DNA of 64,000 nt from Streptomyces indicus (GCF_900100315.1 NZ_FNFF01000003.1:1-64000), one strand, 5' to 3'; shown: positions 41,482 to 51,015, counted from the first letter of the stretch. Translations and numbers: made by a program. The notes: generated from the sequence alone by a model not told the origin.

Positions 41482-41572
41482 GACGAACACCGCACGCAGG
41501 CACACCCCGCACAGGCACAGGCACAGGCACGAGCACAGGCACACTCCCCTCCACCGACAGCGAGGTGCCCGG

Positions 41573-42883
41573 ATGACCGCGACCCCACCGTCCCGCGACC
41601 TGAAGGCCGTCCCCGACACGCCCGCGAGCACAGACCCCGAACTCCCGGCGGAACAGGGCCCGTTGGCCTGGTTCAGGGACCTCGGCCCGCGCGGCCGGCG
41701 CGCCTTCGCGGGCGCGTTCGGCGGCTATGCGCTGGACTCGTACGACTACTTCACGCTGCCCCTGAGCATGGTCGCGATCGCGGCCTACTTCGGTCTGAAC
41801 AACGGCCAGACCGGCCTGTTCACCACGGTGACCCTGGTGGTCTCCGCGGTGGGCGGCGCGCTCGCCGGCGTGCTCGCGGACCGCATCGGCCGCGTGCAGG
41901 CCCTGATCGTCACCGTCGTCACGTATGCCGTGTTCACCGTGGCCTGCGGCTTCGCGCCCAACTACGAGACGCTGCTGGTCTTCCGCGCCCTCCAGGGCCT
42001 CGGGTTCGGCGGCGAGTGGGCGGTCGGCGCGATCCTCGTCGCCGAGTACGCGAGCGCAAGGCACCGCGGCCGCACACTCGGCGCGATCCAGAGCGCCTGG
42101 GCCGCGGGCTGGGGCCTGGCCGTGCTCGTCTACACGCTGGTCTTCCAGTTCCTCGACGACGACACCGCCTGGCGCGTCATGTTCTTCACCGGCGCCCTGC
42201 CCGCCCTGCTCGTGCTCTACGTCCGGCGCAACGTGCAGGACGCCCCCGAGGCCGCCGAAGCACGCAAGAGGAGCCCGCACAAGGGCAGTTTCGCTGCCAT
42301 CTTCAAGCCGGGACTGCTGCGCACCACCCTCTTCGCCGCACTTCTGTCGACCGGCGTGCAGGGCGGCTACTACACCCTCGCCACCTGGGTCCCCACGTTC
42401 CTCAAGACCGAGCGCGGCCTCACCGTCGTCGGCACCGGCGGCTATCTGGCAGTGCTGATCTCGGGCGCCTTCATCGGCTATCTGACCGGCGGTTACCTCA
42501 CGGACGTCCTCGGCCGCAAACGCAACATCGCGCTCTTCGCGGTCCTGTCCGCCCTGTGCATCCTGGCGTTCGGCTCGATCCCCGAAGGCTCCAACGGGCT
42601 GCTGCTCGTGGTGAGTTTCCCGCTCGGGTTCTGCATGTCCGCGATCTTCAGCGGCTTCGGCTCCTTCCTCGCCGAGCTCTACCCCACGGCCGTACGCGGC
42701 ACGGGCCAGGGATTCACGTACAACACGGGCCGCGGCGTGGGCGCCGTCTTCCCCACGCTGGTCGGTTTCCTGTCGGACAGCTGGGGCGTCGGCGGAGCGC
42801 TCGTGTTCGGCGCGCTGGCGTACGGCATCGCGGTCGTCGCCCTGGTCGGACTGCCCGAGACGCGCGGCCGGGAGCTCACATGA
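41573..42883 (+). CDS. MFS transporter (sialate/aromatic acid:H+ symporter type)
   Basis: 436 aa with twelve predicted membrane helices. The family-typical loop motifs are present: [18 protein letters not shown] after helix 2 and [25 protein letters not shown] around helices 4-5, as in the metabolite:H+ symporter group of organic-acid carriers. It is the first gene of an operon with DUF1445 and pxpABC, so 5-oxoproline or another small carboxylate is the likely cargo. ATG 41573 with GAGG upstream; the frame is open from 41480, but that His-rich extension is the leader repeat. Confidence 0.88.
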   Translation: MTATPPSRDLKAVPDTPASTDPELPAEQGPLAWFRDLGPRGRRAFAGAFGGYALDSYDYFTLPLSMVAIAAYFGLNNGQTGLFTTVTLVVSAVGGALAGVLADRIGRVQALIVTVVTYAVFTVACGFAPNYETLLVFRALQGLGFGGEWAVGAILVAEYASARHRGRTLGAIQSAWAAGWGLAVLVYTLVFQFLDDDTAWRVMFFTGALPALLVLYVRRNVQDAPEAAEARKRSPHKGSFAAIFKPGLLRTTLFAALLSTGVQGGYYTLATWVPTFLKTERGLTVVGTGGYLAVLISGAFIGYLTGGYLTDVLGRKRNIALFAVLSALCILAFGSIPEGSNGLLLVVSFPLGFCMSAIFSGFGSFLAELYPTAVRGTGQGFTYNTGRGVGAVFPTLVGFLSDSWGVGGALVFGALAYGIAVVALVGLPETRGRELT

Positions 42884-43719
42884 CACGGCACGGAGCACAC
42901 CTCACGGACCGTCATGCCCCGTACGAGAGCGGCCAGTTGCCGCTCCACCGCCGCAAGCCGCGGGCCGCACGCGCCCACTTCCGGGCGGGCGCGGACGAGC
43001 CCACGGCGGGCTGGGCGCCCGGTCACACCCAGGTCAACCTGATCTCGGTGCCCGCGGACTGGGCGTACGACACGCTCCTGTTCTGCCAGCGCAACCCCAA
43101 GCCCTGCCCGGTGCTCGACGTCACCGACAAGGGCGAGTGGCGCACGCGGCTCGCGCCTGGCGCCGATCTGCGCACCGACCTGCCGCGCTACCGCGTGTGG
43201 CAGGACGGCGAGTTGACCGACGAGCCCAGGGACGTGACCGGGTGGTGGCGCGAGGACCTGGTCACGTTCCTGATCGGGTGCAGCTTCACCTTCGAGGCCG
43301 CGCTCACCGCCGCCGGCATCCCGATGCGCCACGTGGAACAGGGCCGCAACGTGCCGATGTACCTCACCGACCGCCCCTGCCGCAGCGCGGGCCGGCTGAG
43401 CGGGCGGATGGTGGTCTCGATGCGGCCCATCCCGCCCGAGCTGCTGTCCACGGCGATCCGCGAGACGGCCCTGCTGCCCGCCGTGCACGGGAGCCCGGTG
43501 CACTGCGGTGACCCGTCCGTGCTCGGCATCGAGGACCTGGGGCGGCCCGACTTCGGCGACCCCGTGGACATCCGGCCGGGCGAGATCCCGGTGTTCTGGG
43601 GCTGCGGGGTCACCCCGCAGGCGGCGGTCATGGAGTCACGGCCGCCGTTCGCACTCACCCACGCACCGGGACGGATGCTCATCACGGATACGCGCGACGA
43701 TACGTACCGGGTGATCTGA
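42880..43719 (+). CDS. DUF1445 family protein (putative hydro-lyase / D-glutamate cyclase-like)
   Basis: 279 aa. The family core is recognisable ([34 protein letters not shown], in parts; [41 protein letters not shown]). Mammalian and some bacterial relatives turn D-glutamate into 5-oxoproline; others are annotated as hydro-lyases on context alone. The start overlaps the MFS stop as ATGA. Its position between a transporter and PxpABC suggests it feeds or shunts 5-oxoproline, perhaps from D-glutamate. Confidence 0.87.
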   Translation: MTRHGAHLTDRHAPYESGQLPLHRRKPRAARAHFRAGADEPTAGWAPGHTQVNLISVPADWAYDTLLFCQRNPKPCPVLDVTDKGEWRTRLAPGADLRTDLPRYRVWQDGELTDEPRDVTGWWREDLVTFLIGCSFTFEAALTAAGIPMRHVEQGRNVPMYLTDRPCRSAGRLSGRMVVSMRPIPPELLSTAIRETALLPAVHGSPVHCGDPSVLGIEDLGRPDFGDPVDIRPGEIPVFWGCGVTPQAAVMESRPPFALTHAPGRMLITDTRDDTYRVI

Positions 43720-43756
43720 AACCCGCCGACCGCCCCTCTCGCACCGAAGACAGCAC

Positions 43757-43794
43757 GCAACCGAAAGCAAGCACCGCAACCGAAGGCAAGCACC
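43757..43794 (+). repeat. 19-bp tandem duplication upstream of pxpA
   Basis: gcaaccgaaagcaagcacc at 43757-43775 is followed directly by the same 19 bp with one change at 43776-43794. The copies fill the 80-bp gap before pxpA, where no strong ribosome site is visible, so the duplication may separate pxpA translation from the upstream genes. Confidence 0.8.
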
Positions 43795-43799
43795 CGCAC

Positions 43800-44627
43800 A
43801 TGAGCCCTGAGAACCGCCCGAGCCCGGAGGCCCACTCTGGCTCAGAGACCCACTCGAGCCCTGCGCCCCACCGCCCCGTGATCGACCTCAACGCCGACCT
43901 CGGCGAAGGCTTCGGGCGCTGGCGGCTGACCGAGGACGAGCAGCTGCTCCCGGTCGTCACCAGCGCCAACATCGCCTGCGGTTTCCACGCCGGCGACGCG
44001 GCCACCATGCGCCGGGTCTGCGCACTCGCGGCCGAGCACGGGGTACGGATCGGCGCCCAGGTCTCGTACCGGGACCTGGCCGGGTTCGGACGGCGCGCGA
44101 TGGACGTGCCCGCCGACGAACTCGCCGCCGAAGTCGCTTACCAGATCGGCGCGTTGGAGGTCTTCGCCCGGGCGGCCGGCGCGGCGGTCGCCTATGTGAA
44201 GCCGCACGGCGCGCTCTACAACCGGGTGGTGCACGACGAGGAGCAGGCCGGCGCGGTCGTGGACGGCGTGCTCCTCGCGGGCGGACTCCCGGTGCTCGGC
44301 CTGCCGGGCTCCCGCTTCCTGGACCTCGCCGCGAAGGCCGAACTGTCGGTGGTCGCCGAGGCGTTCGCGGACCGCGCCTACACGGACGAGGGCACGCTGG
44401 TGCCGCGTACGCGTGAGGGAGCGGTCGTCACCGATCCCTCGGCTGTCGTGGAACGCTCGCTGGGCCTGGCCCGCGATTCCGCCGTCACGTCGCTGGACGG
44501 CCGACGGATCACGGTCCGGGCGCGCTCGCTCTGCCTGCACGGCGACACCCCGGGCGCGGTGGAGCTGGCCCGGCGGGTACGGCGGCACCTGGAGGAGCAC
44601 GGCATCGAAGTGGCGGCCTTCGCATGA
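43800..44627 (+). CDS. pxpA: 5-oxoprolinase subunit A (LamB/YcsF family)
   Basis: 275 aa. After a 25-residue polar leader comes the family signature IDLNADLGEGFGRW, then ANIACGFHAGDAATM and YVKPHGALYN. PxpA with PxpB and PxpC forms the ATP-dependent prokaryotic 5-oxoprolinase that opens 5-oxoproline to glutamate. ATG 43800 is not preceded by a good ribosome site; a start nearer VIDLNADLG would fit the usual family length (about 250) but no better codon is present. The stop overlaps pxpB (ATGA). Confidence 0.94.
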   Translation: MSPENRPSPEAHSGSETHSSPAPHRPVIDLNADLGEGFGRWRLTEDEQLLPVVTSANIACGFHAGDAATMRRVCALAAEHGVRIGAQVSYRDLAGFGRRAMDVPADELAAEVAYQIGALEVFARAAGAAVAYVKPHGALYNRVVHDEEQAGAVVDGVLLAGGLPVLGLPGSRFLDLAAKAELSVVAEAFADRAYTDEGTLVPRTREGAVVTDPSAVVERSLGLARDSAVTSLDGRRITVRARSLCLHGDTPGAVELARRVRRHLEEHGIEVAAFA

Positions 44628-45313
44628 ACGGCACCGAAGCCCCGGAGCCCGCCTCTGCACGCGCCACCGAAGCCCCCGCCTCCGAACGCCGCATCCTCCC
44701 GGTCGGCGACAGCGCGCTTCTCGTCGAACTCCCCTGCGCCGCCGAGGCGGAGGCCCTGCATGCGGAGCTGGTGCGACTGCGCGCGGCCGGCGTCTTTCCG
44801 GCGGTACGCGACCTCGTGCCCGCGGCCCGCACGGTCCTCCTCGACGGCCTGACCGAACCGGTGCACCAGGTCGCCGCCCGCCTCGCCGCCCTGCCCGTAC
44901 CCCCCGTGCCGCCGCGCACCCATGAGGTGGTCGAGCTGCCGGTGCGCTACGACGGACCCGATCTGGCGGAGGTCGCCGACCACTGGGGCGTGCCGGTCGC
45001 GGACGTTCCGCGGATCCACGCGGACCTCGAATTCCGCGTCGCCTTCTGCGGGTTCGCGCCCGGGTTCGGCTATCTGACCGGACTGCCCGAACGGTACGCG
45101 GTGCCGCGCCACGCCACTCCGCGCGCCGCGGTCCCGGCGGGCTCGGTAGCCCTCGCGGGGCCGTACACGGGCGTCTATCCGCGCTCGTCCCCCGGCGGCT
45201 GGCAGCTCATCGGCAGGACGGAGGCCGTGCTGTGGGACCACACCCGCACTCCGGCCGCGCTCCTCTCCCCCGGCAGTCGGGTGCGGTTCCGCATCCTCGG
45301 GGAGGCGGCGTGA
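44624..45313 (+). CDS. pxpB: 5-oxoprolinase subunit B (KipI family)
   Basis: 229 aa. The family core is ILPVGDSALLVEL near residue 25, EVVELPVRYDGPDLAEVA, and the signature FCGFAPGFGYLTGLP, ending GGWQLIGRT. ATGA overlap with pxpA and GTGA overlap with pxpC, so all three subunits are translationally coupled. The older KipI name comes from the Bacillus kinase inhibitor of the same family. Confidence 0.94.
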   Translation: MNGTEAPEPASARATEAPASERRILPVGDSALLVELPCAAEAEALHAELVRLRAAGVFPAVRDLVPAARTVLLDGLTEPVHQVAARLAALPVPPVPPRTHEVVELPVRYDGPDLAEVADHWGVPVADVPRIHADLEFRVAFCGFAPGFGYLTGLPERYAVPRHATPRAAVPAGSVALAGPYTGVYPRSSPGGWQLIGRTEAVLWDHTRTPAALLSPGSRVRFRILGEAA

Positions 45314-46173
45314 CCGACCGTGCCCTCGTCGTCGTACGCGCCGGAGCGCTGACCACGGTCCAGGACCTGGGCCGCCCGGGCCACGCCCATCTCGGGGTGC
45401 CGCCCTCGGGCATGCTCGACGTCCCCGCGGGCCTGCTCGCCCACCGTCTGGTCGGCAACCCCGCGTCGGCGGCGCTCCTGGAGACCACTCTCAACGGCGT
45501 TGATCTGCGCCCTCGTTGTGCGGTCACCGTGGCCGTGACCGGTGCCCCCTGTCCGGTCGCGGTGGACGGTCGGCCTGCCGCCTGGGGCGCGCCGGTCCGC
45601 GTGCCGGCGGGCGCGCTGCTCTCCGTGGGTGCGGCCCTTTCCGGCGTACGTTCCTACGTCGCCGTCTCGGGCGGCTTGGACGTTGACCCGGTGCTCGGCA
45701 GCCGCGCCACGGACCTGCTCTCGGGCCTGGGCCCGGCCCCGCTCGCCGACGGCACCGTGCTGCCCCTGGGACCCGTGACCGCCGCGCCCGCCCGGATGGA
45801 CCTCGCCCCGCAGCCCGCCCCGCCCACGGAGCTGGTGCTGCGCATCGCCCTCGGCCCGCGCGACGACTGGTTCACGCCCGCGGCACTCCGCACGCTCACC
45901 ACCCGCACCTACCGTGTCTCCGCGACGAGCAACCGCATCGGCCTGCGCACCGAAGGCCCGCCCCTGGAACGGGCGGTGACCCGTGAACTCCCCAGCGAGG
46001 GCGTGGTGTCGGGCGCCGTGCAGGTCCCCGCGAACGGCCGCCCGGTGATCTTCCTGGCCGACCGTCCGACGACGGGCGGCTACCCGGTGGTGGCGGTGGT
46101 CAGGCCCGCGGACCTGGCGGCGGCGGCGCAGGCGGTACCCGGGACGGCGGTGCGTTTCGTACGGGGACGCTGA
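45310..46173 (+). CDS. pxpC: 5-oxoprolinase subunit C (biotin-dependent carboxylase-like, KipA family)
   Basis: 287 aa. Family motifs: LTTVQDLGRPGHAHLGVPPSGMLD near the N-terminus, NPASAALLETTLNG, and SNRIGLRTEGPPL ... TTGGYPVVAVV at the end. GTG start at 45310 overlaps the pxpB stop, with GGGGAGG upstream; the longer open frame to 45232 lies inside pxpB. Last gene of the operon; the convergent GDSL gene ends 14 bp further on. Confidence 0.94.
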   Translation: MTDRALVVVRAGALTTVQDLGRPGHAHLGVPPSGMLDVPAGLLAHRLVGNPASAALLETTLNGVDLRPRCAVTVAVTGAPCPVAVDGRPAAWGAPVRVPAGALLSVGAALSGVRSYVAVSGGLDVDPVLGSRATDLLSGLGPAPLADGTVLPLGPVTAAPARMDLAPQPAPPTELVLRIALGPRDDWFTPAALRTLTTRTYRVSATSNRIGLRTEGPPLERAVTRELPSEGVVSGAVQVPANGRPVIFLADRPTTGGYPVVAVVRPADLAAAAQAVPGTAVRFVRGR

Positions 46174-46187
46174 CCGGTCATTCCCTT

Positions 46188-47057
46188 TCAGGCCGCCTCC
46201 TCCCACCACCCCACCGACACCGCCGCGAGCGCCGCCGAGGCCGCGCGGGCCGCCTTGAGATCCAGAGTGGCTGAGGTGCCGCGGGCATGGTGGTGGACCT
46301 CGTGCGCGGCCAAGGCGAGGAGCTGCGGCAGCAGATCCGTGCACCGGCGTACTACCCACCCCGTGCCGGCCGTTGCCAGCCAGAACAGGCTGGCCGAACG
46401 CGTCGGTTCCGGATGCTCGGGCTCGGTGGACGGCGGCGGGCCGAGCACGTGGCCGAGCTCCGCGAGCCGGGCGTGGAAGCGCACGGCGAGCATCCGGTGG
46501 CCGCGCTCACCGGGATGCAGCCGGTCGGCACTCCACATCGCGCGGTCCCCCACCCAGGCGCCCTGCGCCGCATGCAGATGCACCGCGCCGTACCGCTCGG
46601 ACAGGGCGTGCACCACGGAGTTGACGGCCCGCTGCCGCCGCGCGAGGGGACGGGCCAGGGCGGGCGGCAGCCCCAGCTTCCTGCCGGGATCGGGCAAGCA
46701 GGCGGTGAGCAGCAGGGCGCCCCGTCCGCTGCACGCGGCGTAGACGGCGTCGAGCCGGGCCGCCACGGCGGCGATGTCGAAGGTGCAGCGCAGGGTGTCG
46801 TTCACGCCCACCACGACGGACACCACGTCGGGTGCCCGAGCGTCACCGAAGGCCAGCGCGGCGGGCAGCTGGCGCTCCAGGACGTCGCGGGTCTGGGCGC
46901 CGCTGACGGCGAAATTGCGGAATTCCACGGGCCGTTCGCCGCCGCCGAGCGAGGGCGCGAGCAGCGCGGCCCAGCCCCGCCACCCGCCGTCGACCGGATC
47001 CCCGACCCCTTCCGTGAGGGAGTCGCCGAGCGCCACGAAGCGCAGGGCTCGGCTCAT
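46188..47057 (-). CDS. SGNH/GDSL hydrolase
   Basis: 289 aa. Block I GDSLTEG (about 10-16), block III GVNDT and block V DRLHP supply the Ser, Asn and Asp-x-x-His of the SGNH esterase fold. No signal peptide, so it is probably cytosolic. The start overlaps the preceding glycosyltransferase stop as ATGA. Together with two GT4 glycosyltransferases it may deacylate or acylate a glycolipid or lipoglycan; that role is inferred from context only. Confidence 0.88.
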   Translation of the reverse strand: MSRALRFVALGDSLTEGVGDPVDGGWRGWAALLAPSLGGGERPVEFRNFAVSGAQTRDVLERQLPAALAFGDARAPDVVSVVVGVNDTLRCTFDIAAVAARLDAVYAACSGRGALLLTACLPDPGRKLGLPPALARPLARRQRAVNSVVHALSERYGAVHLHAAQGAWVGDRAMWSADRLHPGERGHRMLAVRFHARLAELGHVLGPPPSTEPEHPEPTRSASLFWLATAGTGWVVRRCTDLLPQLLALAAHEVHHHARGTSATLDLKAARAASAALAAVSVGWWEEAA

Positions 47058-48220
47058 GACCGCACCCGTTCCGGGCGCGCCACCACACGGACCGGCGCCT
47101 CGTGCGCCGCCAGGAAGGCCGCCACCGCGCGGTCCCAGCCGAAGCACTCGGCACGCGCACGGGCGGTGGTGCGCCGCAGCCGTTCCGTCCGACCGAGCAG
47201 CGCCTCCACGGCGTCGGCGAAGGACTCCCCGTCGTCCGCCGCCACCACGCCCGCCGGCCCGAGGATCTCGGCGAGCGCCGAGGAGGCACTGGCCACCACG
47301 GGTGTCCCGCACGCCAGCGCCTCTAGCGCGGCCAGCCCGAAGGTCTCGGCCGGCCCCGGCGCCAGACACAGGTCGGACGTGGCCTGGAGCGCGGCGAGCC
47401 GGGCCCGGTCGGCGACGTGCCCGAGGAATGTCACGGGCAGCGCCCGCGCCCGCTGCTCAAGGCGGGCCCTCAGCGGCCCGTCCCCCGCCACGACCAGGCG
47501 CACCGGCAGACCGCGCTCCCGCAGCACCCGTACGGCGTCGATCGCGGTGCCCGGACGCTTCTCCACCGAGAGCCGCGAACAGAGCGCGAGCAGCACTTCG
47601 CCCTCGCACGCGTAGCGCGCCCGCAGGGCCAGATCGCGCAGCCCGGGACGGCAGCCGATGAGATCCACGCCAAGGGGTGCCCGTACGACGTTGCGCGCCC
47701 TGATCCGTACGAACTCGCGCTCGGCCCACTCGGTGGTGCACACCACGCGGGAGTACGCGTACGCCGTACGGCGGTTGAGGCGGTCGGCCGCGCGGCGGGC
47801 AGCCGGCTCGGGCAGGCCCCAGGTGCGCAGCACCCCGTCCGCCGTCTCGTGCGAGACCATCACGGCGGGCACACGCGCCCGCCGCGCCCACTCCCCGGTC
47901 CAGCGCAACGTGGTGCGGTCGCTCACCTCCAGGCGGTCCGGTGCGAGCCCCTCCACGAGCCGGGTCAGATCGCGCCGGCCGGTCAGCACGCGGTAGCCGC
48001 CGGTCCCGGGCAGCAGCGGCCCCGGCACGATGATCACGCGCCCCTGCGCGGTCATCCGGTCCTCGGCTCGCGCGCCGGGCACGATCAGGACCGGCTCGTG
48101 CCCCGCGGCCAGGTAACCGGCGCCCAACTCCCGCAGCGCCGTGCGCAGTCCACCGGAGGCGGGGGCGACGAAGTTGGCCATCCGCACGATCCGCAGCCCG
48201 GTGCCCGCCCGCGCGCTCAT
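47054..48220 (-). CDS. GT4 glycosyltransferase
   Basis: 388 aa, GT-B fold. The C-terminal donor-binding half shows SRLSVEKRPGTAIDAVRVL, FLGHVADRARLAALQATSDLCLAPGPAETFGLAALEALACGTPVVA, with the family E-x7-E motif. The N-terminal half binds the acceptor (ANFVAPASGGLRTALRELG). ATGA overlaps on both sides place it in the middle of a coupled three-gene operon. Likely a mannosyl- or glucosyl-transferase acting on a membrane lipid; donor not certain. Confidence 0.9.
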   Translation of the reverse strand: MSARAGTGLRIVRMANFVAPASGGLRTALRELGAGYLAAGHEPVLIVPGARAEDRMTAQGRVIIVPGPLLPGTGGYRVLTGRRDLTRLVEGLAPDRLEVSDRTTLRWTGEWARRARVPAVMVSHETADGVLRTWGLPEPAARRAADRLNRRTAYAYSRVVCTTEWAEREFVRIRARNVVRAPLGVDLIGCRPGLRDLALRARYACEGEVLLALCSRLSVEKRPGTAIDAVRVLRERGLPVRLVVAGDGPLRARLEQRARALPVTFLGHVADRARLAALQATSDLCLAPGPAETFGLAALEALACGTPVVASASSALAEILGPAGVVAADDGESFADAVEALLGRTERLRRTTARARAECFGWDRAVAAFLAAHEAPVRVVARPERVRS

Positions 48221-49341
48221 GCCGCCACCGCCGTCCGCCGTGCGGCGAGCACCTCGGCGTAGTGGCCGAGGAGCTGGTCGCCGACGGCCTCCCAGGTGCG
48301 GTCCGCCACCGCGGCCCGGCCGGCCCGGCCGTAGGCGGCCCGCAGCCGGTGATCGGCCGCCAGGGACCACACCGCGTCCCGCACGGCCTCCGCGTCGCCC
48401 GGCGGCACCAGGATGCCGGTGCGCCCGTGTGCGACGAGGTCGAGCGGTCCGCCCGCGGCCGGGGCGATCACCGGGACGCCGCTGGCCATGGCCTCCTGCA
48501 CCGTCTGGCAGAAGGTCTCGAAGGGCCCGGTGTGCACGAAGAGGTCCAACGAGGCGAAGATCCGGGCGAGTTCGCCGCCGGTACGCCGCCCGAGGAAGTG
48601 CGCTCCGGGCAGGGCGGCCCGCAGCGCCGGCCCGCTCGGGCCGTCTCCGGTGACGAGCACGCGTACGCCGTCCAACCGGCAGACCCCTGCGAGCAGTTCG
48701 ACCTGCTTCTCGGGCGCGAGCCGCCCCACGTACCCGACGAGCAGCTCGCCGTCCGGTGCGTAGCGGCGGCGCAGTCCCTCGTCCCGCAGCTCCGGCCGGA
48801 ACCGGCCGGTGTCCACGCCGCGCGGCCACAGGGCCACCCGCGGCACCCCGTGCGCGACCAGGTCGGCGAGCGCCGGGCTCGACGGGGCGAGGGTCAGGTC
48901 GGCGGCCTTGTGCACCGCCCGGATCCGGCGCCAGGCCGCCCCTTCACCCGCGCCCATGTACGTACGGGCGTAGCCGGCCAGATCGGTCTGGTAGACGGCG
49001 ACGGCGGGCAGTCCGAGCCGGGACGCGGCCGCCATCCCGCGCACCCCGAGCACGAACGGACCGGCCAGATGGACCAGTTCGGCCCGGTGCGCGAGCAGCG
49101 CGGCCGTGACGCGGCGGCTGGGCAGCGCCACCCTGACCTGGGGATAGCCGGGCAGCGGCAGGGAGGGGACGCGCACCACGGGGCAGGGCGCGTCGGCGTC
49201 GGGGGTCTTGTCGGGTCCCGCGGGTGCGACGACGAGGGGGTCGTGTCCGCGCCGGACGAGGTGGCGGGCGGTCTGCAGGGCGCAGTGCGCCACGCCGTTG
49301 ACGTCGGGGGGAAAGGATTCGGTGACGATGACGACACGCAT
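48217..49341 (-). CDS. GT4 glycosyltransferase, MgtA/PimB-like mannosyltransferase
   Basis: 374 aa GT-B enzyme. TESFPPDVNGVAHCALQTARHL at the N-terminus and GYVGRLAPEKQVELL, GPFETFCQTVQEAMASGVPVIAPAAGGPLDLV in the donor half are close to the MgtA/PimB-type GDP-mannose-dependent enzymes of corynebacteria and mycobacteria that build glycolipid anchors. First gene of the operon, followed by a second GT and a GDSL hydrolase. ATG 49341. Confidence 0.9.
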   Translation of the reverse strand: MRVVIVTESFPPDVNGVAHCALQTARHLVRRGHDPLVVAPAGPDKTPDADAPCPVVRVPSLPLPGYPQVRVALPSRRVTAALLAHRAELVHLAGPFVLGVRGMAAASRLGLPAVAVYQTDLAGYARTYMGAGEGAAWRRIRAVHKAADLTLAPSSPALADLVAHGVPRVALWPRGVDTGRFRPELRDEGLRRRYAPDGELLVGYVGRLAPEKQVELLAGVCRLDGVRVLVTGDGPSGPALRAALPGAHFLGRRTGGELARIFASLDLFVHTGPFETFCQTVQEAMASGVPVIAPAAGGPLDLVAHGRTGILVPPGDAEAVRDAVWSLAADHRLRAAYGRAGRAAVADRTWEAVGDQLLGHYAEVLAARRTAVAA

Positions 49342-49502
49342 ACCGGTGTTGTCGTCGCCCGCGGCATGGCCGCGCCAACGTGGATCTTTCCGGCGGGGGA
49401 ACGTCCCATGAGCGTTCCGCTCCGACGGGCCCCCGGTCTCAGGTCACCCGGCATGCTCCGGGGCCGCGGCACCCGCGCGAGGGCGGCGAACCCGCCCGGC
49501 CG

Positions 49503-50912
49503 CTACGCCTCGGGCCCGATCCGGCTGCGCACGACGGTCTCCATCTCGGTCTCCTCCGCCGGATCGGCGGCGAGCCGGCGCAGCTGCTCGACGACGCGGC
49601 TGTCCGCGGTCTCGGCGTGCCGTGCGGCGAGTTCGCGCGTGGTCTCCTCGCAGTCCCACAGGCATTCGACGGCGAAGCCGGCCGCGAAGGAGGGGTCGGT
49701 GGCGGCCAGCGCCGCGGCGGCGCGCCCGCGCAGATGGGATGAGGCGGTCTCGCGGTAGATATGGCGCAGGACGGGGGCGGCACACGCGATGCCGAGCCGA
49801 CCGGTGCCGTCGACGAGCGTCCACAGCGTGGGCCCGTCGGGTCCTTCGGAGCGCACGGCTTCGCGCAGCGCGCCGAGCACCAGCGAGGCGTCCTGGGCGC
49901 CGCCCCTGCAGGCGAGCACCCGTCCGGCCGCGGCACCCAGGGCGTCGGGCCGGGCGGCCCAGCGTCGGGCGCGCTCGAGCGCGTGGTCGTCCGTCATCCG
50001 CTCGAAGGCGTCGACGGCGGCCTCGACGACGACCCGCGAGCCGTCGGCGAGGGCGGCTTCCACCAGATCCAGTACGACGGGATCGCCGGCGTCGGCGAGA
50101 TAGCGCAACGCGGTGCACCGCGCCCCGTCCGACCCGGACCGCGCCACGGAGATGATCTCCGGCAGGTCCTCGGGTCCGGCCACGGCGGCCAGGCAGCGGG
50201 CGGCCGGCACATGGCGTCCGGCGCCGCGCTCCATGGCCTCCTCGGCCCAGGCGAACACGGCGGCGACGCTCCATCCGGGGCGTGGCCCCGATGGCCTCAG
50301 CTGCCGTTGCCACTGGTCGAAGGAGCCGCGCTCACCGGCCGCGCGCACCCGGCCGCCGATGAACTCCCGCTTGTCCTCGGCCCACAGGCGCCACGGCCGG
50401 GGCTCGAAGGCGTCGCGCACGGCGGCGGCCAGCTCGGCGTCGCCCTCCGCGGTCCGCGGGAAGCGGGCGAGCACGGGCTCGGCGAGGGCGCGCAGCCCGG
50501 CGTCGTCGTCGCGCAGGGCGAGTTCGTCCAGCGCCCAGGCCCAGTTGGACCCTTCGGCGGCGTACCGGCGCAGCAGCATCAGGGCGTCGTCACGGCCGTA
50601 CGAGGCGAGGTGGCCGAGCACGGAGAGCGCGAGGCCCGTACGGGACTCCTCGCCGTCGAACACGTCCTCGGCGCTGAACAGGTGCTCCGCGATCCGCTCC
50701 AGCGGGCCGCCGAGATCGAGGTAGAGCCGCGCGTAGTAGAGCGAGCGGTTCTCCACCTGCCAGTCGTGGCGGGGATCGCTCAGCACACAGTGGTCAAGGG
50801 CCGCGAGGGCTTCCTCGCGGGGGGCGGTGAGCGCGTGCAGCGTGCCGTCGCCGCGGCCTCGCTGGAGCAGGCCGAGCAGCGTACCGCTGGGCGCTATGAC
50901 CGTGTCGAACAT
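49503..50912 (-). CDS. HEAT-repeat protein
   Basis: 469 aa, almost wholly alpha-helical. The second half is a series of HEAT-like repeats of about 30 residues (RCTALRYLADAGDPVVLDLVEAAL; VVVEAAVDAFERMTDDHALERA; HLRGRAAAALAATDPSFAAGFAVECL), which make a superhelical protein-binding scaffold. No catalytic motif. No signal peptide. The partner is unknown; an ankyrin-repeat gene lies nearby on the same strand, 302 bp upstream. Confidence 0.82.
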   Translation of the reverse strand: MFDTVIAPSGTLLGLLQRGRGDGTLHALTAPREEALAALDHCVLSDPRHDWQVENRSLYYARLYLDLGGPLERIAEHLFSAEDVFDGEESRTGLALSVLGHLASYGRDDALMLLRRYAAEGSNWAWALDELALRDDDAGLRALAEPVLARFPRTAEGDAELAAAVRDAFEPRPWRLWAEDKREFIGGRVRAAGERGSFDQWQRQLRPSGPRPGWSVAAVFAWAEEAMERGAGRHVPAARCLAAVAGPEDLPEIISVARSGSDGARCTALRYLADAGDPVVLDLVEAALADGSRVVVEAAVDAFERMTDDHALERARRWAARPDALGAAAGRVLACRGGAQDASLVLGALREAVRSEGPDGPTLWTLVDGTGRLGIACAAPVLRHIYRETASSHLRGRAAAALAATDPSFAAGFAVECLWDCEETTRELAARHAETADSRVVEQLRRLAADPAEETEMETVVRSRIGPEA

Positions 50913-50949
50913 GGAAAGAGCCTCACATCAAGCGTCGACGCAACAGGGG

Positions 50950-51015
50950 GTGTCCGTGCACTACCTGCAGGTGCGACAACACGTGCGGCTGCCCGTCGTC
51001 TGCTGCTTGCTGTAA
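50950..51015 (+). CDS. possible cysteine-type leader peptide, orphan
   Basis: GTG at 50950 (or GTG 50956, with GGGGG 5 bases upstream) opens a 19-21 residue peptide ending VRQHVRLPVVCCLL. It resembles the actinomycete leader-peptide pattern R-x-HVxL ... C near the end, which in other loci sits before sulfur-metabolism genes and senses cysteine by attenuation. Here no sulfur gene follows on the same strand: the ankyrin gene is antisense and the next plus-strand gene is smeA, 866 bp away. It is therefore either an orphan, a remnant, or a chance reading. Confidence 0.4.
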   Translation: MSVHYLQVRQHVRLPVVCCLL

